From the NCBI GenBank assembly GCA_042219835.1, contig JBHJMN010000025.1:22400-86399 (forward strand): 64,000 nucleotides of DNA. The letters are read 5' to 3'. Origin of the DNA: Paenibacillus_G elgii_A. Lineage in GTDB: Bacteria > Bacillota > Bacilli > Paenibacillales > NBRC-103111. Each line of letters begins with the position of its first letter. Positions within the stretch are counted from its first letter, which is position 1. The notes under the pieces were generated by a model. It saw only the letters and a list, made by a program, of their open reading frames with translations. It searched no databases and was not told the DNA's origin. The translations under genes were made by a program, and so were the position numbers. This document shows positions 8,117 through 16,286 of the stretch, one piece after another.

Positions 8117-8418
8117 ATGTCCAATCTGGATCGTGACGTCGATTTGGCGAAACGGGCCAAAATTATCGAATGGCTCAAAACCGAACTGGTCGATCAGCTC
8201 GCTCATCTGCTGAAGGGCATGTGGGAAGGCAGTCATGCCAAAATCGTTGACGGGCTGTCCAGTCTTATCGCCTGCTGGGACGGCGCCTTGGTATCTCTTC
8301 GCGCAATTTGGACGAGGCAGTATTGGAAAAAATGAAAAAGCACCGCGAAGAAGGGCATCAACTGGAAGAGTGGTATGGCGACATATCCGCTGTGGAAGAT
8401 CATTTGCGTAAGAGGTGA
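8117..8418 (+). pseudogene. MazG-like family gene, frameshifted
   Basis: The first 49 codons (NLDRDVDLAKRAKIIEWLK, then GMWEGSHAKIVDGLSS) match the MazG-like proteins of Bacilli, related to nucleotide pyrophosphohydrolases. After LSSLI near 8265 the frame runs into an unrelated tail and stops at 8335. The rest of the family sequence continues in another frame (LLGRRLGISSRNLDEAVLEK, ending DHLRKR) up to TGA at 8418. A 1- or 4-base deletion near 8265-8275 explains this. Programmed frameshifting or a sequencing error are alternatives. The stop overlaps the start region of the next gene. Confidence 0.8.
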
Positions 8419-8423
8419 ATTGC

Positions 8424-9347
8424 TTGGAAGGAACCCAAAAACCGCGTATGCTCGGGTGGAGCATTGCGTATATCTTTTTGCTTTTATCGATCTTTTTGCC
8501 GCCGCTGAGCTTGATTACGGCCGCTCTGCTGATGGTGCCGGTGCTGATCATGTATGTGAAGCTCGGAACCCGCCGGTTTTTGGTTCATTACATCGTTAGC
8601 CTGGCTATCGTGTATTTCGTCGCCTCGCTGCTGGCCGGATGGCTCGGGGCGCTGCTTGTCTCGGTGTCGATCTTTTTCCTGCCGCCGGTCATTCAGATGG
8701 GCAATCTGTACAAAAAGCGGGCCGCGGCGCGAACGGTGCTTACGGCAGGAACGCTTACCTTGCTTGGCGAGCTGCTGCTCACGCTGGTCGTCTGCTCCAT
8801 GTTTGGCCTGAATCCGATCGGCAGCATGAAACGGTTTATGATCGAGAGCATGCAGACGCTGCCGGTTCAGGTGCAGGGCATGATGGCCATCGATAAGGAC
8901 GTTTTGGTGCAGCTGATGGTACAGATGCTGCCGCTGTATATGATCGGCTTTTCGCTGTTCTACGCCGTCATATCGCACTGGCTTGCGCGCAAGGTGCTGG
9001 TACGCTCCGGCGAATCGATCCCGGCGTTTAGACCGGTTAAAGATTGGATGCTGCCTAAATCGTTCGTGTGGCTGTATCTGCTTGCGCTCATTCTGGAGAT
9101 GTTCGTGAAGGATTCGAGGTCGATGATCTTCACCGTGCTTCTCAACCTGCTTCCGCTGCTGATGGCGGCGTTTGCGATTCAGGCGATAGCTTTTTTATTT
9201 TTCTTTGCGCATGTGAAACGATGGAACAAAACGCTGCCGATTATGGGCATTTTTCTTCTGCTGTTACCGCCGGCTTATTTTATGTTCAGCTTGCTGGGCG
9301 TCTTCGACGTAGCTTTTCCGATCCGCGACCGCATGGCCAGCAAATGA
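8424..9347 (+). CDS. yybS: YybS family membrane protein (DUF2232)
   Basis: A roughly 307-residue integral membrane protein with about eight hydrophobic segments, matching YybS/DUF2232; function unknown. The position directly upstream of gdpP, rplI and dnaB is the conserved order in Bacilli. TTG 8424 is six bases after AGAGG and is the preferred start; GTG 8415 is also in frame but sits on the ribosome site and overlaps the MazG-like stop. Confidence 0.88.
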   Translation: MEGTQKPRMLGWSIAYIFLLLSIFLPPLSLITAALLMVPVLIMYVKLGTRRFLVHYIVSLAIVYFVASLLAGWLGALLVSVSIFFLPPVIQMGNLYKKRAAARTVLTAGTLTLLGELLLTLVVCSMFGLNPIGSMKRFMIESMQTLPVQVQGMMAIDKDVLVQLMVQMLPLYMIGFSLFYAVISHWLARKVLVRSGESIPAFRPVKDWMLPKSFVWLYLLALILEMFVKDSRSMIFTVLLNLLPLLMAAFAIQAIAFLFFFAHVKRWNKTLPIMGIFLLLLPPAYFMFSLLGVFDVAFPIRDRMASK

Positions 9348-9375
9348 CTTATCTTACGGATTAGGAGCGAATGAA

Positions 9376-11337
9376 ATGCCGAAGTTCCTGTTGAAGCGTT
9401 GGCATGGAATGCATATCGTATGGATGTTTGCGCTGCTTATGGTGCTGATCCTCATTCTTTTCTTGTACTCGTGGATCATCAGCGTGATCGCGCTGGTTCT
9501 GTGCGGCATTCTGGGGTACTACACCTTGCAGGCGGAACAGGCGTTCCGTAAGGAATTGAACGAATACGTCAGCACGCTGTCCCATCGGGTCAAGCGGGCG
9601 GGGAGCGAGGTCATCCACGAGCTGCCGCTGGGGATTCTTTTGTACAACGAGGATAAGATCATCGAATGGCATAACCCGTTCGTCGCGAAAATGCTGGGAA
9701 AAGATTCGTTGATCGGGGAGTCGGTCAACGAGATGTTTCCCGTACTCAAAGCCCGCAAGGACAAAGAGCTTAAGCTTGAGATGACGATCGACAAGAAGAT
9801 TTATGAAGTGCAGGTCCGCCCGGATGAGCGGCTGCTTTATTTGACGGATATCACGGCGCTGAAATCGTTGCAGCTCCGCTATGAGGAAGAGAAGCTCGCA
9901 GTCGGTATCGTCATGATGGACAATCTTGACGAGGCGACGCAGGGGCTGGACGATCAGACGCGCAGCATCATGATGGCGAAAGTGACGGGCGAGATCACGG
10001 AATGGGCGCAGAAGCATCAAATGTACCTGCGCCGGACGTCGTCGGACCGTTATTTTGTCATGATGGACCAAAAAGGGCTAAAGGCACTCGAGCAGTCGCG
10101 CTTTGAGATTCTCGACGAGGTGCGGGACATCACGATCGAGAACAAGCTGCCGATGACGCTCAGTATCGGCATCGCCTCCGGCACGTCGTCACTCACCGAG
10201 CTTGGCCTTTGGGCGCAGACGAGCTTGGATATGGCGCTCGGGCGCGGCGGCGATCAGGCGGCCGTGAAGGTCGGGGAGCGGCTGTCGTTCTACGGCGGCC
10301 GGACGAATGCGATTGAGAAGCGGACGCGGGTGCGGGCCCGGGTCATTTCTCATGCGCTGCGGGATTTGATCAAGGATTGCGATAAGGTCGTCATCATGGG
10401 GCACCGGGTGCCTGACATGGATGCGATCGGCGCGGCCATCGGGGTACTCAAGATGGCGCATATCAGCAACAAGGAAGGCTATATCGTGCTGGAAGGGGTT
10501 AACCCGTCCATCCAGAAGCTGATGGAGGCGGTGTACGAGGACGAGCAGCTGAACCGCTGGTTCATTACGCCGGATCAGGCGATGCAGATTACGAATTCGC
10601 GCACCCTTGCGGTCATTGTCGATACGCACCGGGCCTTGATGACGCCGGAGCCGCGGCTGTTGCAGCTCACATCACGCAAAGTGGTGGTCGACCATCACCG
10701 CCGCAGCGAGGACTTCATCCATGATGCCACGCTTGTCTATATGGAGCCGTATGCTTCGTCCACCTGTGAGCTGGTCACGGAGCTGCTGCAATATTTCCAC
10801 GAGCGGCTGACGATGGGCGTGCTGGAGGCGACGGCGCTGCTGTCCGGCATCATGGTCGATACGAGAAGCTTCAGCCTGCGCACGGGCGCACGGACGTTCG
10901 AAGCCGCATCGTTTCTGCGGCGGAACGGGGCCGATTCTTCGTTAATCCAGCGATTGCTAAAGGAAGATCTGGAGCATTACGTTCAGAAGGCGGACGTGAT
11001 CAAGAACGCCGTCGTGATCTTCGACCATATTGCGCTTGCGGTGAACGAGCCGGGACGTAAATATTCACAGTTGCTCATTGCCCAAGTTGCTGATACATTG
11101 TTAACTATGACAGGAATTATGGCGTCGTTCGTCATCAGTGAACGGCCGGACGGCCTGATCGGCATCAGCGCGCGGTCGCTTGGCGAGATGAACGTTCAGG
11201 TCGTGATGGAGCGGATGGGCGGCGGCGGCCATTTGACCAACGCGGCTACGCAATTGGAAGGCACGCTTGCGGAAGCCACGCAGCGGTTAAAGCAAATACT
11301 TAGCAAGATTCATGCGGAGGAGGGGTTGTTCGAATGA
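9376..11337 (+). CDS. gdpP: c-di-AMP phosphodiesterase GdpP
   Basis: A 653-residue membrane enzyme (B. subtilis YybT) that degrades cyclic di-AMP, so it affects cell wall and potassium homeostasis. Domains in order: two membrane helices (about 12-52), a degenerate PAS domain (about 75-150), a degenerate GGDEF domain (about 172-300), then DHH and DHHA1 phosphodiesterase domains. Metal-binding residues are visible in GHRVPDMDAIG (about 351-361), VDTHRA and VVDHHRR; the GGGGH motif lies near the C terminus. It overlaps rplI by four bases (ATGA). Confidence 0.97.
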   Translation: MPKFLLKRWHGMHIVWMFALLMVLILILFLYSWIISVIALVLCGILGYYTLQAEQAFRKELNEYVSTLSHRVKRAGSEVIHELPLGILLYNEDKIIEWHNPFVAKMLGKDSLIGESVNEMFPVLKARKDKELKLEMTIDKKIYEVQVRPDERLLYLTDITALKSLQLRYEEEKLAVGIVMMDNLDEATQGLDDQTRSIMMAKVTGEITEWAQKHQMYLRRTSSDRYFVMMDQKGLKALEQSRFEILDEVRDITIENKLPMTLSIGIASGTSSLTELGLWAQTSLDMALGRGGDQAAVKVGERLSFYGGRTNAIEKRTRVRARVISHALRDLIKDCDKVVIMGHRVPDMDAIGAAIGVLKMAHISNKEGYIVLEGVNPSIQKLMEAVYEDEQLNRWFITPDQAMQITNSRTLAVIVDTHRALMTPEPRLLQLTSRKVVVDHHRRSEDFIHDATLVYMEPYASSTCELVTELLQYFHERLTMGVLEATALLSGIMVDTRSFSLRTGARTFEAASFLRRNGADSSLIQRLLKEDLEHYVQKADVIKNAVVIFDHIALAVNEPGRKYSQLLIAQVADTLLTMTGIMASFVISERPDGLIGISARSLGEMNVQVVMERMGGGGHLTNAATQLEGTLAEATQRLKQILSKIHAEEGLFE

Positions 11338-11777
11338 AAGTCATTTTGTTGAAGGACGTCAAGGGCCAAGGAAAGAAAGGCGAAGTGAAAGAGGTTTCCG
11401 AAGGCTACGCGACGAATTTCTTATTTAAACAGCAGTTGGCCGCACCGGCTAGCGATTCGGCAATGAAGACGCTGGAGCAGCAGAAGAAGGCCGAGGATCG
11501 TAAAAAGGCGCAGGAGAAAGCGGACGCGCAGGAGCTCGGCAAGAAGCTCAGCGAGCTGACGGTTCAGCTGAAAGCGAAATCCGGAGCGGATGGCCGGTTG
11601 TTCGGCGCCGTATCGAACAAGCAGGTAGCGGAAGAGCTGGAGAAGCAGGGGATCAAGCTGGATAAGCGTAAAATCGTCATGGATGAGCCGATCCGTACGC
11701 TCGGCGTGACCGAGGTGGTCGTCAAGCTGCATCCGGAAGTGACCGGCAAGCTGAAGGTTCACGTGGTAGAAGAATAA
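11334..11777 (+). CDS. rplI: 50S ribosomal protein L9
   Basis: A 147-residue bL9 with the N-terminal rRNA-binding domain (MKVILLKDVKGQGKKGEVKE), the long Lys/Glu-rich connecting helix (about 45-75) and the C-terminal domain ending in KLKVHVVEE. Its ATGA overlap with gdpP implies coupled translation. A GCAGGAGC/GCTCCTGC hairpin without a T run lies at 11,824-11,857 before dnaB. Confidence 0.97.
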   Translation: MKVILLKDVKGQGKKGEVKEVSEGYATNFLFKQQLAAPASDSAMKTLEQQKKAEDRKKAQEKADAQELGKKLSELTVQLKAKSGADGRLFGAVSNKQVAEELEKQGIKLDKRKIVMDEPIRTLGVTEVVVKLHPEVTGKLKVHVVEE

Positions 11778-11895
11778 ATCGGCTGGCCCGATGACGATAT
11801 GGTTTTTTGGGGAAATGACACATGCAGGAGCGGGCGGTGAAAGGCAGCCGGCTCCTGCGTCGTTATAAGGCAGTATCCGGTGGGGAGGATAACGG

Positions 11896-13254
11896 ATGAA
11901 CGAGAGTTTGTTTATGGATCGCATCCCTCCGCAAAATTTGGAAGCCGAGCAGGCGGTGCTCGGCGCTATTTTGCTTGACAGCGACGCGCTGGTCACGGCG
12001 ATGGAGCGGGTCACGAGCGATGACTTCTACCGCGGCTCGCATCAGCGCATCTTCGAAGCGATGATCGAAATTGCGGAGGCGAACGAGCCGGTCGATTTGA
12101 TCACGCTGACGGCCCGGCTGCAGGATAAGAAGCAGCTGGAGGAAGTCGGCGGCATCAGCTATTTGTCGGAGCTCGCCAATGCGGTACCGACGGCAGCCAA
12201 CGTCGATTACTACGCGCAGATCGTGGAAGAGAAGTCGATGCTCCGCCGCCTGATCCGCGCCGCGACCCAGATCGTCACGAACGGGTACTCCGGCGAGGAC
12301 GAAGTGGGAGTGCTGCTCAGCGACGCCGAGCAGCGGATTATGGAGATTTCGCAGGCGCGTTCGGGCTCCGGCTTTATTGCCATCAAAGACGTGCTGATGG
12401 AGGTTTTCGACAAGGTCGAGTTCCTTTTCAACCAGAAGGGGAGCACGACGGGAGTCCGTTCCGGCTTTGCCGATCTGGACAAGATGACATCCGGGTTTCA
12501 ACGATCGGACCTCATTATCGTAGCGGCGCGTCCTTCGGTAGGGAAAACGGCCTTCGCCCTGAACATCGCGCAGAACGTCGGGGTACGGGAGAAGGAAACC
12601 GTGGCCATCTTTAGTCTCGAGATGGGCGCGGCCCAGCTCGTGCAGCGGATGATCTGCGCGGAGGCGAATGTGGATGCCGGCCGGATGCGGACGGGCTTTC
12701 TGGAGCCGGACGACTGGGAGAAGCTGACGATGGCGATCGGATCGCTGTCGGAGGCGAATATCTATATCGACGATTCGCCGTCCGTCACGGTAGCGGACAT
12801 TCGGGCGAAGTGCCGCAGGCTGAAGAAGGAGAAGGGCCTCGGCATGATTCTGATCGATTACCTGCAGCTGATTCACGGCCGCGGCAAGGGCGATAACCGG
12901 CAGCAGGAAGTATCGGAAATTTCGCGTACGCTGAAGCAAATCGCGCGTGAGCTGGATGTGCCGGTCATTGCGCTGTCGCAGCTCAGCCGGGGCGTAGAGC
13001 AGCGGCAGGATAAGCGGCCGATGATGTCCGACCTTCGGGAATCCGGTTCGATCGAGCAGGACGCCGATATCGTGGCGTTCCTGTACCGGGACGACTACTA
13101 TGATAAGGAATCCGAGAAGAAGAACATCATCGAAATCATTATCGCCAAGCAGCGGAACGGCCCGGTCGGGACGGTGGAGCTCGCGTTTCTTAAAAACTAC
13201 AACAAATTCGTCAATCTCGACAGGTCGCATCAGGAGATGGCGATGGCGCGATAA
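11896..13254 (+). CDS. dnaB: Replicative DNA helicase
   Basis: A 452-residue hexameric helicase (dnaC in B. subtilis) that unwinds DNA at the replication fork. The N-terminal primase-interaction domain begins PPQNLEAEQAVLGAIL. The RecA-like domain holds Walker A (ARPSVGKTAFALN, about 213-225), Walker B (ILIDYLQL, about 318) and the arginine-finger region (LRESGSIEQDADIVAFLYR). GGGGAGG precedes the ATG. A strong terminator follows. Confidence 0.98.
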   Translation: MNESLFMDRIPPQNLEAEQAVLGAILLDSDALVTAMERVTSDDFYRGSHQRIFEAMIEIAEANEPVDLITLTARLQDKKQLEEVGGISYLSELANAVPTAANVDYYAQIVEEKSMLRRLIRAATQIVTNGYSGEDEVGVLLSDAEQRIMEISQARSGSGFIAIKDVLMEVFDKVEFLFNQKGSTTGVRSGFADLDKMTSGFQRSDLIIVAARPSVGKTAFALNIAQNVGVREKETVAIFSLEMGAAQLVQRMICAEANVDAGRMRTGFLEPDDWEKLTMAIGSLSEANIYIDDSPSVTVADIRAKCRRLKKEKGLGMILIDYLQLIHGRGKGDNRQQEVSEISRTLKQIARELDVPVIALSQLSRGVEQRQDKRPMMSDLRESGSIEQDADIVAFLYRDDYYDKESEKKNIIEIIIAKQRNGPVGTVELAFLKNYNKFVNLDRSHQEMAMAR

Positions 13255-13319
13255 CAGCAGTGCGATTTGCTGCATGAGGAATATTTTTTTGCGGAAGTTG
13301 GTTTAGGGTAGCATAAAGG

Positions 13320-13360
13320 ACGGCATCCTGCGGTAGAATACGCGCAGGTGCCGTTTTTTT
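13320..13360 (+). terminator. Terminator after dnaB
   Basis: ACGGCA-CCTGCG pairs with CGCAGG-GCCGT around a 10-base loop, followed by seven T residues. Confidence 0.85.
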
Positions 13361-13385
13361 CACATTGGCGTGGATATCGAGAATG

Positions 13386-13429
13386 TTTTCCGAACAATGC
13401 TGGGCATTGGATTATAATTGTTCGCTTTT
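13386..13429 (+). promoter_or_regulatory. PurR operator (tandem PurBoxes) upstream of purA
   Basis: Two inverted PurBox sequences, TTTTCCGAACAAT (13,386-13,398) and ATTGTTCGCTTTT (13,417-13,429), are separated by 18 bases. This fits the consensus of the Bacillus purine repressor PurR, which binds paired CGAA boxes and is released by PRPP. The site lies about 100 bases before the purA start, so purA is predicted to be repressed when purines are plentiful. Confidence 0.8.
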
Positions 13430-13525
13430 ATTGACTTTACTCTAGTCAACTGCTAAACTAGTCATGGTGCGTTGCACCATAAAGGCTAATATTAGGTGGT
13501 TTCCCACCTCACGGGGGTAGTGAAG

Positions 13526-14809
13526 ATGTCAACGGTAGTGGTTGTCGGAACCCAATGGGGAGACGAAGGAAAAGGAAAGATTACCGATTTTCTGGCAGAG
13601 TCCGCTGAGGTTGTCGCGCGCTATCAGGGCGGGAACAACGCCGGACACACCATTCTCATTAACGATAAAAAGTATAAGCTGACGATGATTCCTTCCGGCA
13701 TTTTTTATGAAGATAAAGTATGCGTCATCGGCAACGGGATGGTCATTAATCCGGGTGCGTTGCTTGAAGAAATCCGCTATATTCACGAGAACGGCTTCTC
13801 CACGAACAACCTGCGTATCAGCGACCGCGCGCATGTCATCATGCCGTATCATTTGCTGCTCGACGGTCTGGAAGAAGAGCGCAAAGGCGATAACAAAATC
13901 GGCACGACCCGCAAAGGGATCGGTCCTTGCTATATGGACAAAGCGGCGCGCAACGGCATCCGGATCGCCGATCTGATGGATGCGGAAGAATTCGAGAGCA
14001 AAGTACGCCGCCTCGTCGCCGAGAAGAACACGCTGATTGAGCAAGTGTACGGCTCCAAAGGGATCGACGCCGACTCGATCATTCAGGAATACCTTGGATA
14101 TGCCGAGCAGCTTCGTCCTTACGTGACCGATACGTCCGTCGTCTTGAACGACCTGATCGACGGAGGTAAGAAAGTGCTGTTCGAAGGGGCCCAGGGCGTC
14201 ATGCTCGACATCGACCAAGGCACGTATCCATTCGTTACTTCGTCGAACCCTTCGGCGGGCGGCGTCTGCATCGGTTCGGGCGTCGGTCCTTCGAAAATTC
14301 AACAAATCATCGGCGTGGCCAAATCGTATACGACGCGCGTAGGCGACGGTCCGTTCCCGACCGAGCTGATGAATGAAACCGGCGACTGGATTCGCGAGCG
14401 CGGCAACGAGTACGGCACGGTCACCGGCAGACCGCGCCGCGTCGGCTGGTTCGACAGCGTCGTCGTCCGTCACGCCCGCCGGGTAAGCGGCATCACGGGC
14501 TTATCCTTGAACTCGCTCGACGTGCTCGCCGGTCTGGAAACGGTCAAAATCTGCACCGCGTATACGTACCGCGGCGAGACAATCAGCCATTACCCGGCAA
14601 GCCTGAAAATGTTGGCTGAGTGCCAGCCGGTGTACGAAGAGCTTCCGGGCTGGAGCGAAGACTTGTCCGGCGTCCGCAAGCTTGAGGATCTGCCGGAGAA
14701 CGCCAGACGTTACGTCGAGCGCGTGTCCGAGCTGACAGGCATTCCGATCGCGATCTTCTCAGTTGGCCGCAACCGCGAGCAGACGAATCTGGTGAAGCCG
14801 ATTTATTAA
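13526..14809 (+). CDS. purA: Adenylosuccinate synthetase
   Basis: A 427-residue enzyme joining IMP and aspartate with GTP to form adenylosuccinate, the first committed step to AMP. Key motifs: GTQWGDEGKGK at the N terminus (GTP site, catalytic Asp), GGNNAGHT (about 38-45), EGAQGVMLDIDQGTYPFVTS (about 222-241) and the C-terminal GRNREQTN. ATG 13526 is chosen because the family begins MSTVVVVGTQ and GGGGGTA lies upstream. A terminator follows. Confidence 0.98.
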   Translation: MSTVVVVGTQWGDEGKGKITDFLAESAEVVARYQGGNNAGHTILINDKKYKLTMIPSGIFYEDKVCVIGNGMVINPGALLEEIRYIHENGFSTNNLRISDRAHVIMPYHLLLDGLEEERKGDNKIGTTRKGIGPCYMDKAARNGIRIADLMDAEEFESKVRRLVAEKNTLIEQVYGSKGIDADSIIQEYLGYAEQLRPYVTDTSVVLNDLIDGGKKVLFEGAQGVMLDIDQGTYPFVTSSNPSAGGVCIGSGVGPSKIQQIIGVAKSYTTRVGDGPFPTELMNETGDWIRERGNEYGTVTGRPRRVGWFDSVVVRHARRVSGITGLSLNSLDVLAGLETVKICTAYTYRGETISHYPASLKMLAECQPVYEELPGWSEDLSGVRKLEDLPENARRYVERVSELTGIPIAIFSVGRNREQTNLVKPIY

Positions 14810-14828
14810 TTCGGAAGATGAAACAGGC

Positions 14829-14872
14829 AACCCCTCGAACCGTTCTTGCATGACGGTTGCGAGGGGTTTTTC
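14829..14872 (+). terminator. Terminator after purA
   Basis: AACCCCTCG pairs with CGAGGGGTT, with an inner CCGT/ACGG pair and a T run. Confidence 0.85.
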
Positions 14873-14974
14873 ATGCGTGCAGTTGCATTTTTCCCGGCGT
14901 CCCCCGGTTGGTTTCCCAGAAAAAGGTCAATACTGTGAATAGAGTAACAGAAGGCAAGATGGGGGATGTCCGGG

Positions 14975-15670
14975 ATGAAATGGCTGATAGGGATCGCCAA
15001 GCTGGCGGTTAATGCGGCGGTTACTTCGCTTTGCTGTGTGGCGCTGACGTTCGCCGCTGTCAATACGTATATGGACTTATTGCTCGACCAGTATCATATT
15101 CCGCGTCCAGCGGGTCAAAAGATCGAATGGGGCGCCTTCATGAGCCGATTCACCGCGCAGCTGGGGCTCGGCGCGGGGGGCGGAAGCGGCGTGCCTGCAA
15201 AGCCTAAAGACTTGGCGGTGTCCGTCCCTCCGGCCGGCAATACGCCTTCCTCCTCGGAAACCGGCATGAAAGAACGCACGCAGACGGACGGCAAAACGAC
15301 GGCGCCGGGCAGCGGCAAGGCGAACGACGACCCTTACAGGGTGCCGGAGGATGCGGTGGCTGTTTGGAGCCGCCAATCCGGGAAGGCGAACAGCAAGCAA
15401 GACAGTCTCACGGGGCAGGAACAGAGGATCGTGGTCTCGAGCGAGGAAGTGACGAAGAAGAAGGAGCAGTTATCCGAAGCGGACAAGGCGAAAATCTTTT
15501 CCTTGATGGTCTCCCGCGTACCGCAGGAAGATATGCAGACGATATCCAAGCTGATGGAGGACGGCATTACGGCCGGCGAGCTGAAGGAAATCGAGCGGCT
15601 CCTCCAAAAATCGTTGAAGTCTGACGAGTATAAGCAATTGATGGAATTAATTCAAAAGGAAACGCCCTGA
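14975..15670 (+). CDS. Hypothetical membrane-anchored protein
   Basis: A 231-residue protein with one N-terminal membrane segment (about residues 3-30), a low-complexity Gly/Ser/Pro/Thr-rich middle (about 60-115) and a charged helical C-terminal half (about 150-230). No family is recognised. ATG 14975 has GGGGG ten bases upstream; the in-frame ATG 14966 sits directly on that site. The protein probably faces outside with an extended linker. A terminator follows immediately. Confidence 0.65.
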   Translation: MKWLIGIAKLAVNAAVTSLCCVALTFAAVNTYMDLLLDQYHIPRPAGQKIEWGAFMSRFTAQLGLGAGGGSGVPAKPKDLAVSVPPAGNTPSSSETGMKERTQTDGKTTAPGSGKANDDPYRVPEDAVAVWSRQSGKANSKQDSLTGQEQRIVVSSEEVTKKKEQLSEADKAKIFSLMVSRVPQEDMQTISKLMEDGITAGELKEIERLLQKSLKSDEYKQLMELIQKETP

Positions 15671-15692
15671 CATGTGCAGGGCGTTTATTTTT
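15661..15692 (+). terminator. Hairpin terminator
   Basis: AACGCCCTG and CAGGGCGTT form a 9-base-pair stem followed by a T-rich run. It overlaps the end of the preceding gene. Confidence 0.8.
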
Positions 15693-15713
15693 TCTCATTC
15701 AGTTTACCTACCT

Positions 15714-15977
15714 CTATTCAATGGCCCCCCCGCAGCGGGTGACCGTGTCTTCGGCTTGTCGAATCCGCGATGATTCGACAACGACCTGAAGCAAGCAGCC
15801 GGGACTCTCGGCTATTGACAAATGCGATAGCCCGCCGCCCAGAAGGGATGTTGGCATCGGCTGATGCGGCTCTACCCCCGGCTCAATCTGGAGATCGACG
15901 ACGCCCTGCTTGCGCAGCGCATCCACGGCTTGCTGCAGGTCATGTTCGCTTCGGAAAGCCGCCGTAAAATTTTCCAT
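15714..15977 (-). CDS. Hypothetical protein
   Basis: An 87-residue soluble protein with an alternating strand-helix pattern (NFTAAFRSEHDLQQAVDALR at the start; a late VVVESSRIRQAEDTV helix). It may be a small ferredoxin-like fold of the kind seen in general-stress proteins, but I cannot name the family. It is transcribed towards the preceding gene and away from the M23 peptidase gene. Confidence 0.6.
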   Translation of the reverse strand: MENFTAAFRSEHDLQQAVDALRKQGVVDLQIEPGVEPHQPMPTSLLGGGLSHLSIAESPGCLLQVVVESSRIRQAEDTVTRCGGAIE

Positions 15978-16286
15978 CGAATATCTTCACACTCCTGTCA
16001 ATTTCTCCGCTGAATTGTGGGATAAGATACGATTTTGTTGAAATCGGCAAAGTTAATGTGGTAAATTTATAAAGTAGTTTTTAAACCCTTCGGGTTATTG
16101 TCCCTTTTTTTAGTGTTTTTATGTGCACATCGTAAGCGAACCTGAGAACGTACGACCAAACAACATGAGACTATAGACTTAGAGAAAAGAAACGTATCAT
16201 CAGGAAAAGCATCGCCTCCGTCGGTCTTAAGGCCGGAGGAAGCCGAGGTTCGAATGCGGCAAAAAACGGCTTAAAAGGAGAAGAAA
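15978..16286 (+). other. Leader region of the M23 peptidase gene
   Basis: A 309-base gene-free stretch. A possible promoter is TTGAAA with GTAAAT 17 bases later (about 16,037-16,065). Downstream, AACCCTTCGGGTT (16,084-16,096) plus a T run (16,104-16,111) resembles an intrinsic terminator inside the leader. Nearer the gene, CCTCCG and CGGAGG pair around GGTCTTAAGGC (about 16,210-16,235). The arrangement suggests attenuation, but it fits no riboswitch class I recognise. Confidence 0.35.

Noticed and set aside
11863..13275. 470-codon minus-strand frame opposite dnaB
   Set aside because: The DnaB motifs on the plus strand are unambiguous; the opposite frame is an artefact of high-GC codon use.
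16150..16286. Possible c-di-AMP (ydaO) riboswitch before the M23 gene
   Set aside because: The conserved blocks of that class (a CCGAAUCC block and GACAGCUAACCUC) are not present in order; only generic GC-rich hairpins are seen.
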